A stretch of 64,000 nt of DNA from Bradyrhizobium sp. LTSP885. GTDB taxonomy: Bacteria > Pseudomonadota > Alphaproteobacteria > Rhizobiales > Xanthobacteraceae. The stretch lies in NCBI RefSeq assembly GCF_000938305.1, contig NZ_JYMT01000031.1, positions 211,123-275,122 of the forward strand. Reading direction: 5' to 3'. A model generated the notes under the pieces. That model made no database searches and had not been told where the DNA came from. It was given only the letters and a program-made list of their open reading frames with translations. The position numbers were made by a program, and so were the translations under genes. Shown here piece after piece: positions 8,895 to 17,092 of the stretch; within the stretch, counting starts at the first letter, position 1; every line of letters begins with the position of its first letter.

Positions 8895-8976
8895 GTAGGG
8901 CGGATTAGCGCAAGCGTAATCCGCCATCTTCTCGGGGATACAACGGCGGATTACGCCTTCGGCTAATCCGCCCTGC
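8895..8976. repeat. Long hairpin repeat, GGCGGATTA family
   Basis: Two 31-32-base arms, GTAGGGCGGATTAGCG... (8895-8925) and GGCGGATTACGCC... (8945-8976), are near-perfect reverse complements around a 19-base spacer. Each arm is itself a small hairpin (GGCGGATTA...TAATCCGCC). The whole can fold into a cruciform. The layout is that of a dispersed palindromic intergenic element. The rest of the 310-base gap up to 9196 shows no gene. Confidence 0.75.
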
Positions 8977-9196
8977 GTATCGAGCGCACCTCTGCGATCA
9001 CGCGCTTCGCCGGAAAACCCCTGCCGTAACGCTGCGAGCCGCTCGAGCGCGGCAAGTTTGCCGATCAAGGATGACTTTCGCCTTGCCGACTTTGGCAACT
9101 GCGTTCAACAAAGTCACAGGTAGTACTTTTGTCATAGACAACCCTTGTGCGATCGTCTAGCTTCCCGTCCCTGCGGCTTCGTACTGGGCAGGGATC

Positions 9197-10306
9197 ATGC
9201 CATTCGGGTCGGAAGGCGTTGAAGCAGGGCTAGGGCTTGCGCTGTCGGGAGGCGGCTTCCGCGCCACCCTCTTCCACATCGGCACGTGCTGGCGGCTGAT
9301 CGAGCTGGGCATTCTTCCGCAGCTGACCCGCGTTTCCAGCGTATCGGGTGGCTCCGTTTTCGCGGGCGTCCTTGCGTCGCAATGGACTGACGTCGCAAAA
9401 GATCCAACGCCGAAAAGCTATCAAGATCTCGTCGTCGCCCCGCTGCGGGCGTTCTGCCGCATGCAGATCGACACGCTCTCCATTGGCGAAGGATTGCTGA
9501 GCCCGCTCAAGTCGGCGAGTGATGAGGTAGCAGAAAAATACAGCCAATTTCTGTTTCGTGGCAGTTTGAACCAGCTTGTCGACGCTCCGGCTTTTGTTTT
9601 CAACGCGACCAATCTGCAGACTGGTCGCAGCTTCCGGTTCTCGAAGCCATACATGGGTGATTACCGGATTGGGCTGATCCGCAATCCCACTCTCTCGCTG
9701 GCACAAGTCGTCGCCGCTTCAAGTGCGTTTCCGCCGTTCCTCTCGCCGGTCATTCTGGATCACCCGGGCCATTTCGAGGCCGTTGAAGGTGCCGATCTGA
9801 ATGGCCGCCCCGAGTACACGGATCGGATTTTTCTGAGTGACGGCGGCGTCTATGACAACCTCGGTTTGGAAACTGTCTGGAATCGATATCAGACCGTCTT
9901 GGTGAGCGACGCAGGTGCCCCGTTCGGGCTTGACGGCACGGTGGCGACCGATTGGGTCAAGCAGACGTTGCGTGCGCTCGACGTCGCGACCGACCAGGCC
10001 CGCGCTCTTCGCAAGAGAGCCCTGATCGATGATTTCCAGCGCGGCGCTCGCTCAGGCACCTATTGGGGCATTGATACGCGGATCGCGAACTACCAGCTGC
10101 CGGACGCGATGCCGTGCGTTGACCAGAACGTGCAACCTCTCGCTGCACTTCGCACACGTCTGAATCCATTCGACGACACAGAACAGGAGCAGCTGATCAA
10201 TTGGGGATACGCGCTTTGCGACGCCGCCATACGAAAGCACGCGCCCCAAATCGTCAAAACGCAAGCCAAGCCAACATGGCCATGCCCGGGTCACCCGTTA
10301 GGATAA
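9197..10306 (+). CDS. Patatin-like phospholipase
   Basis: A 369-residue cytosolic patatin-fold acyl hydrolase. Seen: the oxyanion loop LALSGGGFRATLFHIG (about residues 14-29), the nucleophile segment SSVSGGSVFAG with Ser50 (in the SxSGGS form seen in patatin/cPLA2 relatives, not a strict GxSxG), and LSDGGVYDNLGLE, whose Asp-Gly supplies the second member of the Ser-Asp dyad. There is no signal peptide. Likely activity is release of fatty acids from phospholipids or other lipids. A metallophosphoesterase gene starts 48 bases after its stop, so the two are probably co-transcribed. No CD-NTase or other defence gene is adjacent. Confidence 0.85.
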   Translation: MPFGSEGVEAGLGLALSGGGFRATLFHIGTCWRLIELGILPQLTRVSSVSGGSVFAGVLASQWTDVAKDPTPKSYQDLVVAPLRAFCRMQIDTLSIGEGLLSPLKSASDEVAEKYSQFLFRGSLNQLVDAPAFVFNATNLQTGRSFRFSKPYMGDYRIGLIRNPTLSLAQVVAASSAFPPFLSPVILDHPGHFEAVEGADLNGRPEYTDRIFLSDGGVYDNLGLETVWNRYQTVLVSDAGAPFGLDGTVATDWVKQTLRALDVATDQARALRKRALIDDFQRGARSGTYWGIDTRIANYQLPDAMPCVDQNVQPLAALRTRLNPFDDTEQEQLINWGYALCDAAIRKHAPQIVKTQAKPTWPCPGHPLG

Positions 10307-10354
10307 CCGATACTTTCATAGATATTTTTATTCATAGCTTTGGGAGATTTTCAG

Positions 10355-11734
10355 ATGGGTAAGAAAGCAACAGCACGCGCCCGCAAGACTCGACCTGTCC
10401 GCAAAACTCGGATCGCTCCGAGCCAGGCGCCCAGCACACGCCCGTTGGCTCCACCTATCGGCGGCGAGCCGGAATTTGCTCAGCCGGAGCCGGTCTCGGC
10501 TCCCGGCAAATTTCGCACGCCCCATAAGTCCGACGCGGAAGCGTACAGCATCCTCGACGAGCTAAAGAAAAATCACGAGATCAAACCATCAGCTTTTCCG
10601 CGAGCTCGTGGCGGCGACGAGCCTGTCCTGACCCTGGAACAGATCTGGGGATCGGAAGGAAAATCCCTCGCACGAAGGGTCATTCAAAGCCGTCAGATCA
10701 TCTTTCACTCGGTCGGGGACACCGGAAATACCCGGAGCGTCAAGCCGCAAGAGGCGGTCGCGGACAAGATGGAAGCCGATTTCCTTGAGGAGCAAGTTGC
10801 CGACAAGCCAATTTTCTTCCTCCACCTCGGTGACGTGGTCTACAGTTTTGGCGAGAAAGAATACTACTACGATCAATTCTATGAACCGTACCGAAACTAC
10901 CCGGCGCCGATTATCGCAATCGCCGGAAACCACGACGGGATGGTTGCGCCCAATACAAATGCGATCACACTTGACGCCTTTCTGAGCAATTTTTGCACGC
11001 CCGGTTTCAAGAACGCTCTCGAAGCGGGTGGCCTCGACCGGACCACCATGATTCAGCCCGGCGTCTACTACACGTTCGAGGCGCCTTACGTGCGTATCCT
11101 CTGCCTCTACAGCAACACGCTCGAGGACCCCGGGATCATTTCAACGGAGGGTGGAAATTTTCCGCAAGTCACGGACGTGCAGTTGACCTATCTGCGGGCC
11201 GCGCTGACCCGGATCAAATCCGAGAATTTCAAGGGAGCCGTCATTGTCGCAATCCATCATCCGATTTTCACACACGGATCGGGCCATGGTGGAAGTCCGA
11301 ATGTCATGAAGCAGATGGACAAGATCTGCCAGGACGTCGGAATTTGGCCGCATGCCGTTCTCTCCGGGCACGCCCACAATTACCAGCGCTTTACTCGAAG
11401 GATGGCCGACCGGGAGATACCCTACATCATTGGCGGAAACGGCGGACACGCGACGTCGCGATTACGTCGAAAGCAGGATGGCGGGGTCTTGCGCGTGCCA
11501 ACGGAACTACCGCAACTGGCCCAGGGCCGAGATACGGTCGTTTTCGAAAATTACGATGACCAGAACTACGGCTATCTGCGCGTATTTGTGGATGAGCAGC
11601 AGTTGCGGGTCGAGTACCATCCCGCATCGGACGGGCGACATGTGAAGGCCCCGGACGACCACGTGACGGTCGATCTCAGCTCTCACAAACTGGTTGCCTT
11701 CGACACTCCGCGCGCCAGACGTAGTCGCTCGTAG
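10355..11734 (+). CDS. Calcineurin-like metallophosphoesterase
   Basis: A 459-residue binuclear metal phosphoesterase. The five metal/catalytic blocks are present: GDTG (Asp122), LGDVVYSFG (Asp160), AGNHDG (Asn192, His193), IHHPIFTHG, and SGHAHNYQR. The last resembles purple-acid-phosphatase-like enzymes. Unlike those, it has no signal peptide; instead the first 20 residues are rich in Lys/Arg (KKATARARKTRPVRKTR), followed by a Pro-rich stretch to about residue 50. Start chosen at 10355 with TGGGAG upstream; an in-frame codon at 10340 lacks support. It probably forms an operon with the patatin gene, which suggests stepwise removal of acyl and phosphate groups from one lipid or lipid-linked molecule. 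That is inference. Confidence 0.85.
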   Translation: MGKKATARARKTRPVRKTRIAPSQAPSTRPLAPPIGGEPEFAQPEPVSAPGKFRTPHKSDAEAYSILDELKKNHEIKPSAFPRARGGDEPVLTLEQIWGSEGKSLARRVIQSRQIIFHSVGDTGNTRSVKPQEAVADKMEADFLEEQVADKPIFFLHLGDVVYSFGEKEYYYDQFYEPYRNYPAPIIAIAGNHDGMVAPNTNAITLDAFLSNFCTPGFKNALEAGGLDRTTMIQPGVYYTFEAPYVRILCLYSNTLEDPGIISTEGGNFPQVTDVQLTYLRAALTRIKSENFKGAVIVAIHHPIFTHGSGHGGSPNVMKQMDKICQDVGIWPHAVLSGHAHNYQRFTRRMADREIPYIIGGNGGHATSRLRRKQDGGVLRVPTELPQLAQGRDTVVFENYDDQNYGYLRVFVDEQQLRVEYHPASDGRHVKAPDDHVTVDLSSHKLVAFDTPRARRSRS

Positions 11735-11793
11735 CGGACTGCGACGAACCGGAGCAGGATACGATCTCCGAACCTCGCCATACAGGTGAGAAC

Positions 11794-12066
11794 ATGGGAA
11801 TGCTTGCTACCGGGATCGTCGCTCTCGGTATTTCACTTGCTGCCGGCGGCCTCTGCCGTGCGCAATTTGAGGCTCCAGGCCGGCTCGGCCACGCTCCAGT
11901 TGTCAACGAGGAGCCTCCCGAAGGCAAGATGGCGCCGGGAATGGTGTTGCTGGTCGACGACGGCAGCTGCGGCAAAGGCAGCGTCAAGCAAGTGACCGGC
12001 GGCGAGATCGCCGGGTTCGACGCCAGGCCGCGAACCAGAAAATGTATCCCGAGGCCCGCGAGGTGA
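11794..12066 (+). CDS. Small exported hypothetical protein
   Basis: A 90-residue product with a clear signal peptide (MGMLATGIVALGISLAAGGLCRA, cut near residue 23). The mature part of about 67 residues has two cysteines (GSCGKG and RKCIPRP), a Pro-rich middle (NEEPPEGKMAPGMV) and a basic end. The two cysteines could form a disulfide in the periplasm. Family not recognised. It lies 59 bases after the metallophosphoesterase gene. Confidence 0.6.
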   Translation: MGMLATGIVALGISLAAGGLCRAQFEAPGRLGHAPVVNEEPPEGKMAPGMVLLVDDGSCGKGSVKQVTGGEIAGFDARPRTRKCIPRPAR

Positions 12067-12231
12067 CGGGCGGCGGCCTGCTGAAGCCGCGCGTCGGCAT
12101 ACCGCATCAATGCGCAGCCGCGCAGTAATGTGATCCGTTCAAGGCCTCAACGGACGTCCATCACCCCTGACATCCGTGTATTCTGCGCCTGCCTAATCGC
12201 TGGCCGTGACGTGCAATTCAGGAACGAGAAA

Positions 12232-13050
12232 ATGAATCGAGCAATGATGATACTTGCGGCCGGCGCCAGTCTGCTGGCCGGCATGGCAGCGCCTGCCAAA
12301 GCGGCGCCGGAGGTGTCGCTGGCCCGCATCGATTGCGGCACGCCACAGGCACCGACGGCCGTCAATGAACGTTTCTCGGATACCTTTGCCTATGGTGATC
12401 TCAAGATTCAGTTCGTCTTCAGCTGCTACCTCATCAAACACGGCGACGACTACATGCTGTGGGATACCGGCCATGCGATGACGGCACCCAACGTCGCGCC
12501 GAAGGTGAGCCTGGTCGATACCCTCGCCAGGATCGACCTCAAACCCGATCAGATCAAATATGTCGGCATCAGCCACTATCATGCCGATCACACCGGCCAG
12601 ATCGCCTCGTTTCCGAAGGCAACCCTGCTGATCGGCGCCAGGGAGTGGGACGCGATCTCCAGCCCCAAGCCGCCCGAAGGCGCGAACTTCAAGCCGTTCG
12701 AAAGCTGGATCAAGGGTGACAGCAAGGTCGAGCCGGTCCCCACCGACAAGGACGTGTTCGGTGACGGCAGCGTGATCATGCTACGCACGCCGGGGCACAC
12801 GGCGGGCCATTCCAGCCTGCTGGTCAAACTGCCGCAGATGGGCCCTGTCATCATTACCGGCGACGCGGTCCACTTCCACGAGAACTGGGATTCCGACGGC
12901 GTGCCGTGGTTCAACTACGATCGCGCCCAGACGGTGGCTTCGATCGAGCGCCTGAAGAAAATCGCGGCGAATCTGAAGGCTGTGGTCATCATCCAGCACG
13001 ATGCGCGTGACATCGACAAATTGCCGGTGTTTCCCGCCTTCGCCAAATAG
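12232..13050 (+). CDS. Exported metallo-beta-lactamase-fold hydrolase, N-acyl-homoserine-lactonase-like
   Basis: A 272-residue protein with a signal peptide (about residues 1-24, ending PAKA). Metal ligands are complete: HYHADH (His115, His117, Asp119, His120), His189 in PGHTAGHSS, Asp211 in TGDAVHF, and His256 near the end in IIQHDARD. This pattern, and the DTGHAM segment before it, match the AttM/AiiA-type N-acyl homoserine lactonase branch. Export is unusual for the classical lactonases, which are cytosolic, so the substrate may be another lactone or an extracellular signal. ATG 12232 is chosen because it starts the signal peptide; the frame is open to 12130. Confidence 0.78.
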   Translation: MNRAMMILAAGASLLAGMAAPAKAAPEVSLARIDCGTPQAPTAVNERFSDTFAYGDLKIQFVFSCYLIKHGDDYMLWDTGHAMTAPNVAPKVSLVDTLARIDLKPDQIKYVGISHYHADHTGQIASFPKATLLIGAREWDAISSPKPPEGANFKPFESWIKGDSKVEPVPTDKDVFGDGSVIMLRTPGHTAGHSSLLVKLPQMGPVIITGDAVHFHENWDSDGVPWFNYDRAQTVASIERLKKIAANLKAVVIIQHDARDIDKLPVFPAFAK

Positions 13051-13382
13051 TTACTGCCCGACGACCAACCGGGATGGCGCTGCCCCGGTTTTGGGGCAGT
13101 GCTCGATAATACCTGACGGCAAAGCCCTTGGCGGCAAAGCACCTGGCGGGATGAACCCGCCGGCTGTTTCGCGCGACCGAAGCCTGGGGCCAATTTCAGC
13201 CAGCCACCCTTCCTCCGGCGCGGGCTGTCGTATAATGAAAGAATCACTGCCGGAACGTGCCGATGGTTCCCTTTGGGAACGAATTGGGCGCGGCGATGGC
13301 AGTGGCGGTTCATTCATCCGAAAGCCGCAATCTGACACTTGATCGACGCAGGCGCGGACGGGCATTTCAACCGAGGCATGGC
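13051..13382. other. Intergenic stretch without a recognised gene
   Basis: There is a 7-bp stem CTGCCCC / GGGGCAG (13080-13099), with no T-run, just after the lactonase-like gene; it may be a weak or Rho-assisted terminator. A short direct repeat (GGCAAAGCCCTTGGC, GGCAAAGCACCTGGC) follows at about 13121-13147. Nothing else was seen. Confidence 0.5.
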
Positions 13383-14939
13383 ATGGCAATTCGATTGACG
13401 ACGGCGCAATCCACCGTGGCGACGCGGCATTGGGGCTCTCCCACGGTTGTGACGCTGGCGGCGATGGCCGCGCTGACGGCGCTGACCGCCCCCGCCGCGG
13501 CGAAACAGCCCCACCCCGCGGCCCCCGTCGAGGCGACGGCACCGCGCCAGGCCGGTGATCCCATCATGGCGATCGTGTCGATCAAGAGCCAGCAGGTCAC
13601 CTTCTACGACGCCGATGGCTGGATCCTGCGCGCGCCGGTCTCGACCGGCATCAAGGGGCGCGAGACGCCGGCCGGCGTCTTCGCCGTCCTGGAGAAGGAC
13701 AAAGACCACCACTCGACCCTCTACGACGATGCCTGGATGCCGAACATGCAGCGCATCACCTGGAACGGCGTCGCGCTGCACGGCGGACCGCTGCCCGGGT
13801 ATGCGGCCTCGCATGGCTGCGTGCGGATGCCCTATGGTTTTGCCGAGAACCTGTTCGACAGGACGTGGATCGGGATGCGGGTGATCATCGCGCCTGGTGA
13901 CGCGGCCCCGGTCGAGTTCTCTCACCCCGCGCTGTTCGTGCCGAACAAGGAGGCGATCGCAGCCGCGCCGGCCAAGGCCGAGGCGCTGGCCCGCGAGGCG
14001 GCCGAGGCTGCCAAGGCGATCGACGAGACCAAGAAAGCCGCAGCGACCATGGCACGCGACACGGCATCGCTGACCGCGTCGCTGCGCAAGCTGAAGGCGC
14101 TCAAGACCCGCGCTGACGCCGAGCTCGCTTACGCCGACAAGGTGCTCACCGCCGCGAAGACGGACGAGGCCAAAGCGCGGGCCGATGACCTCAAGCAAAA
14201 GGCCGCCGCCAAGGCCGCGGACCTCGGAACCCAGCTCGACACCGCCGATGCGGACGCGAAATCCAAACTCGACGCCGCGGCGAGCGCAAAGGACGCCGCC
14301 AAGGCGGCCCTGACAAAGAAGACCGACACCGCCAAGGCGGCGAGCGAGGCCAAGCTTGCACTCGAGCCGGTCTCGGTCTACATCAGCCGCGCGACGCAGA
14401 AGCTTTACGTCCGCCGCAACACCCATAAGCCGTGGCCGGATGGCGGTGAGGTGTTCGATGCGACCATCGAGGTCCCGGTCACGATCCGCGATCCCGAGAA
14501 ACCGATCGGCACGCACATCTTCACGGCGGTGGCGCGCAACGATACCGGCCTGCGCTGGACCGCGGTCACGATCGACGATGGGGACAACGCCAAGGACGCG
14601 CTCGACCGCATCACCATCCCGCAGGATCTGCTGGATCGGATCGCGCCGACCGCAGCGCCGCGATCCTCGATCGTGGTCTCGGACGAGCCGCTGAGCAGCG
14701 AGACCAACTATCGCACCGAGTTCGTCGCGGTCCTGAACAACCAGCCCCAGGGCGGCTTCATCACGCGCAAGCCGACGCCGCGTCCGGTCGAGGTCCCCGT
14801 TGCCAGCAACGACGGCTTCGGTTTCGGCTTCTTCCATTTCCAGCCCGATCCGCCCCCTCAACCCGTCAACACGCGCCGGCGCGGCGGCCAGCAGTACTAT
14901 CAACCAGCGCAACCGGCGCAGCAGGGTTGGGGCTGGTAG
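13383..14939 (+). CDS. L,D-transpeptidase (YkuD domain) with coiled-coil insert
   Basis: A 518-residue envelope protein. Residues 20-40 form a membrane or signal segment ending APAAA. The YkuD domain spans about 60-175, with ALHGG (His133) and SHGCVRM (His144, catalytic Cys146). These enzymes form 3-3 crosslinks in peptidoglycan or attach proteins to it. Residues about 185-325 are almost only Ala, Lys, Asp and Glu (KAEALAREAAEAAKAIDE and similar), a predicted long coiled coil. A second domain (about 330-455) begins LEPVSVYISRATQKLYVRR, which resembles the start of another YkuD-like fold but shows no SHGCxR motif. The tail is Pro/Gln-rich. Start chosen at 13383; the frame is open to 13257. Confidence 0.82.
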   Translation: MAIRLTTAQSTVATRHWGSPTVVTLAAMAALTALTAPAAAKQPHPAAPVEATAPRQAGDPIMAIVSIKSQQVTFYDADGWILRAPVSTGIKGRETPAGVFAVLEKDKDHHSTLYDDAWMPNMQRITWNGVALHGGPLPGYAASHGCVRMPYGFAENLFDRTWIGMRVIIAPGDAAPVEFSHPALFVPNKEAIAAAPAKAEALAREAAEAAKAIDETKKAAATMARDTASLTASLRKLKALKTRADAELAYADKVLTAAKTDEAKARADDLKQKAAAKAADLGTQLDTADADAKSKLDAAASAKDAAKAALTKKTDTAKAASEAKLALEPVSVYISRATQKLYVRRNTHKPWPDGGEVFDATIEVPVTIRDPEKPIGTHIFTAVARNDTGLRWTAVTIDDGDNAKDALDRITIPQDLLDRIAPTAAPRSSIVVSDEPLSSETNYRTEFVAVLNNQPQGGFITRKPTPRPVEVPVASNDGFGFGFFHFQPDPPPQPVNTRRRGGQQYYQPAQPAQQGWGW

Positions 14940-14960
14940 GACGCGGCCTGATCGCTAGGG

Positions 14961-15048
14961 CGTAGGACGGGTGGAGCGCAGCGATACCCATCAACTTTCT
15001 ATCTGCTTGGTGAGATGATGGGTTTCGCTCCGCTCTACCCATCCTACG
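14961..15048. repeat. Hairpin repeat, GTAGGATGGGT family, copy 1
   Basis: Arms at 14961-14992 (CGTAGGACGGGTGGAGCG...) and 15017-15048 (ending CTCTACCCATCCTACG) are near-perfect reverse complements around a 24-base spacer. A second copy lies at 26504-26588 and a half copy at 24900-24919. The gap 14940-15190 holds nothing else recognisable. Confidence 0.8.
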
Positions 15049-15190
15049 GCACGACAACTGCTGAAGGGCTCGATCGGACCGGCCTCGCTTGTCCGTAAAG
15101 AACCGGCGACAACAGCGACCAAGCATCTGCTGCCGAGCGTATGCGTAGCCGTCATGCCGATCCCATGCTATCGTCGATTCAGGCGATCCA

Positions 15191-15757
15191 TTGGAGCTTT
15201 CGTTGCAACGGGCGCAGTTCAAAATCGACGTCCAGTCGGATGACCCGATCTGGACACAAGCGCGGCAGGAGCTGTGGCGGCGCGTCGAGCAGCATGATTT
15301 CGAGCCCGACACACCGCTGAATTTTACCCGCCGGCTCGCGCGCGACCATGGCTGGAGTCTCGAGGACGCCCGCGCCGCCGTCGATGCCTATCGCCGCTTC
15401 TGCTTTCTCGCAGTCGTCTCGCCGACGCCAGTCACGCCAAGCGAGGTCGTCGACGAGGTCTGGCACCAGCATCTGATCTATTCACGCGACTATTGGGTGA
15501 TCTGGTGCGGAGAGACCTTGCAGGCGCGGCTGCACCACGATCCCACACCCGGCGGGCCCGAGGCCCAATTGATCTATCGTCGGCAGTATGCCGAAACGCT
15601 GGCGCTGCACGAGCGCGCCTTCGGGCCGCCGAGCCCGGAGCTCTGGCCGGCGACGCATCTGCGCTTCGCACGGCCGCGATATCACATCACGGACCGCAGC
15701 CGCTGGCTTGTCATGCCAAGGCCCATTGCATGGATCCGCAGTCGATTCAGGAGGTGA
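15191..15757 (+). CDS. Glycine-rich-domain-protein-like (GRDP-like) protein
   Basis: A 188-residue soluble protein. The central segment VVDEVWHQHLIYSRDYW (Trp91, His92, His94) is the hallmark of the glycine-rich domain-containing-protein-like (DUF1399-type) family, whose biochemical role I do not know. The N-terminus (QRAQFKIDVQSDDPIWTQAR) is also family-like. The first codon is probably the TTG at 15191; no in-frame ATG fits. The stop is 4 bases before the next start, so translation of the pair is probably coupled. The partner is a membrane protein with a Gly/Cys tail, and the two probably act together. Confidence 0.72.
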   Translation: MELSLQRAQFKIDVQSDDPIWTQARQELWRRVEQHDFEPDTPLNFTRRLARDHGWSLEDARAAVDAYRRFCFLAVVSPTPVTPSEVVDEVWHQHLIYSRDYWVIWCGETLQARLHHDPTPGGPEAQLIYRRQYAETLALHERAFGPPSPELWPATHLRFARPRYHITDRSRWLVMPRPIAWIRSRFRR

Positions 15758-15761
15758 ATTG

Positions 15762-16589
15762 ATGCCATGGAATCCGCTCGACTGGACGGCCGGCCCTTTC
15801 CTTGCCCTCTATTCGACCATTGCAATCATCATCTTCGCGTGGGGCTTCAGCTTAAGGTCGATGATCGGGCCGGCTGCGCAGGCGAGCCGCCGATTGAGCC
15901 CGTTGGAATTGGCTTACCTCGCCGGCGGTGAACGCCGCCTCGGCGACGCGGTCCTGCTCAGCCTCACATCGGGGCATGGCGCCACCATTAACCCGAGGGA
16001 TCACACGATCACCGTCACCGACCAGTCGCCCCTGACGCCCCTGCTAGGCCGTTCGTTCTTCCTGTCGGTCCAGCCCAACATGACGCGACGGCAGTTCCAG
16101 ACGGCAGTCAAGCCAATCGCCGAGCGGGTTCACGGGCGCCTGCAAGAGGTGGGTTATTGCCCGACCGGCGCTCAGATGACGGCCTTCCGCATGACCGTTC
16201 TGCCCTTCATCGGTCTCCTCCTGGGGCTTGGTACCAAGGCCATTGTCGGCGCAGAACGCCATCATCCAATCGAAATTCTGCTGGTCCTGCTCATCCTCAC
16301 AACAATCGGCGGCATTGTCCTGTCGTGGCGTTGCACACGGACGCGTGCCGGCAACGACGTTCTGCAGTCCTCTCAGGCCTCCCATGCGCGGGCCTCGCGC
16401 GCGCCGCTCGATCACGAACTGCTGCTTGCCGTCGCGCTCTCAGGCGCGGTCGTCCTGTCCGGCACCGCCTACGCGTCGGTCTACGCCGCCTCGCGGACAA
16501 TGAGCAGCTCTGGCGGCAGCGGTTGCGGTGCTGGCGGCGGCGGTTGCGGCGGTGGTGGTGGGGGCGGCGGTTGCGGCGGATGCAGCTGA
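15762..16589 (+). CDS. TIGR04222-type membrane protein with Gly/Cys-rich tail
   Basis: A 275-residue inner-membrane protein. Helix 1 is LALYSTIAIIIFAWGFSL. A soluble region starts with SPLELAYLAGGERRLGDAVLLSL, typical of the TIGR04222 family. Two further helices are at about 145-165 and 170-190, and a fourth near 220-240 (LLLAVALSGAVVLSGTAYAS). The last 24 residues are almost only Gly and Cys, with five Cys spaced CGAGGGGC, then CGGC. Such low-complexity tails are a known feature of this family; their function is unknown to me. AGGAGGTG at 15749-15756 gives a strong ribosome site for ATG 15762. It is coupled to the GRDP-like gene before it. Confidence 0.78.
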   Translation: MPWNPLDWTAGPFLALYSTIAIIIFAWGFSLRSMIGPAAQASRRLSPLELAYLAGGERRLGDAVLLSLTSGHGATINPRDHTITVTDQSPLTPLLGRSFFLSVQPNMTRRQFQTAVKPIAERVHGRLQEVGYCPTGAQMTAFRMTVLPFIGLLLGLGTKAIVGAERHHPIEILLVLLILTTIGGIVLSWRCTRTRAGNDVLQSSQASHARASRAPLDHELLLAVALSGAVVLSGTAYASVYAASRTMSSSGGSGCGAGGGGCGGGGGGGGCGGCS

Positions 16590-16600
16590 AGGGGGCGCTA

Positions 16601-16819
16601 TTATTTCCGGCTGATCGAGAGCAGCGCGAACAGGGCCGAATCCCCCTCCGCTTGAGCGGCTTTCCGCGTCACCTCATAACCTGCCGCTATCTCGACGATC
16701 CCTTCCGAGACGTTCCATTTCCAGCGGGCCTGACCGGATTGCGACACGGCGACTTCAAGAAGGCGGATCGCGGGCTCGGCCATGGCGGCTCCATGCTGCC
16801 GAATTTGCAGCTTAGCCAC
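16601..16819 (-). CDS. Small hypothetical protein
   Basis: A 72-residue product (or 60 residues from the second ATG at 16783, MAEPAIRLLEVAV). Composition and third-position G/C bias look coding, and the sequence SGQARWKWNVSEGIVEIAAGYEVTRKAAQAEGD reads like a real small alphaproteobacterial protein. It has no signal or membrane segment. It is convergent with the Gly/Cys-tail gene, 12 bases away. Family unknown. Confidence 0.45.
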   Translation of the reverse strand: MAKLQIRQHGAAMAEPAIRLLEVAVSQSGQARWKWNVSEGIVEIAAGYEVTRKAAQAEGDSALFALLSISRK

Positions 16820-16859
16820 GAAACTCCGGCGCCAGCATTTCAGCGGCTGCTTCTCAAGA

Positions 16860-16884
16860 CCCGTTCCGATGGACTCGGAACGGG
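16860..16884. repeat. Palindrome, CCCGTTCCGA family
   Basis: CCCGTTCCGA-N5-TCGGAACGGG is a perfect 10-bp inverted repeat. A longer relative sits at 60033-60071. It lies between two small minus-strand reading frames and might end transcription of the one at 16904. Confidence 0.65.
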
Positions 16885-16903
16885 GCTCTCGATTCGTCGT
16901 CGC

Positions 16904-17092
16904 TCAACCGACCCGCTTCTTGACAGGTACTGGTGGTGGATTGATTTCGGCGATTTTGCGAAGGCAGTCAGTTTCGGTGTCATGCGGGCCGGAGACGAAG
17001 GTCCCGGAGACCTTGGTCGAGTACCAGCCGGAGATGACGCCAAGGCGGGATGCCTCTTCGGTCTTGACGTGACGGGGCGACAGATTTTGCAT
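16904..17092 (-). CDS. Small hypothetical protein, possibly a remnant
   Basis: A 62-residue frame (MQNLSPRHVKTEEASRLGVI...) with nearly every codon ending in G or C, which supports coding. The same bias continues upstream of the ATG (in-frame GRFDAESERPNRKHL) to a stop, and no ribosome site is seen, so this could be the 3' part of a decayed gene. No family recognised. Confidence 0.38.
   Translation of the reverse strand: MQNLSPRHVKTEEASRLGVISGWYSTKVSGTFVSGPHDTETDCLRKIAEINPPPVPVKKRVG

Noticed and set aside
9197..11734. CBASS-type defence system because of the patatin gene
   Set aside because: No cyclic-nucleotide synthetase, HORMA, TRIP13 or ubiquitin-like gene is near; neighbours are a phosphoesterase and small exported proteins.
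13080..13099. Rho-independent terminator after the lactonase-like gene
   Set aside because: The 7-bp stem has no T-run; left as a weak stem only.
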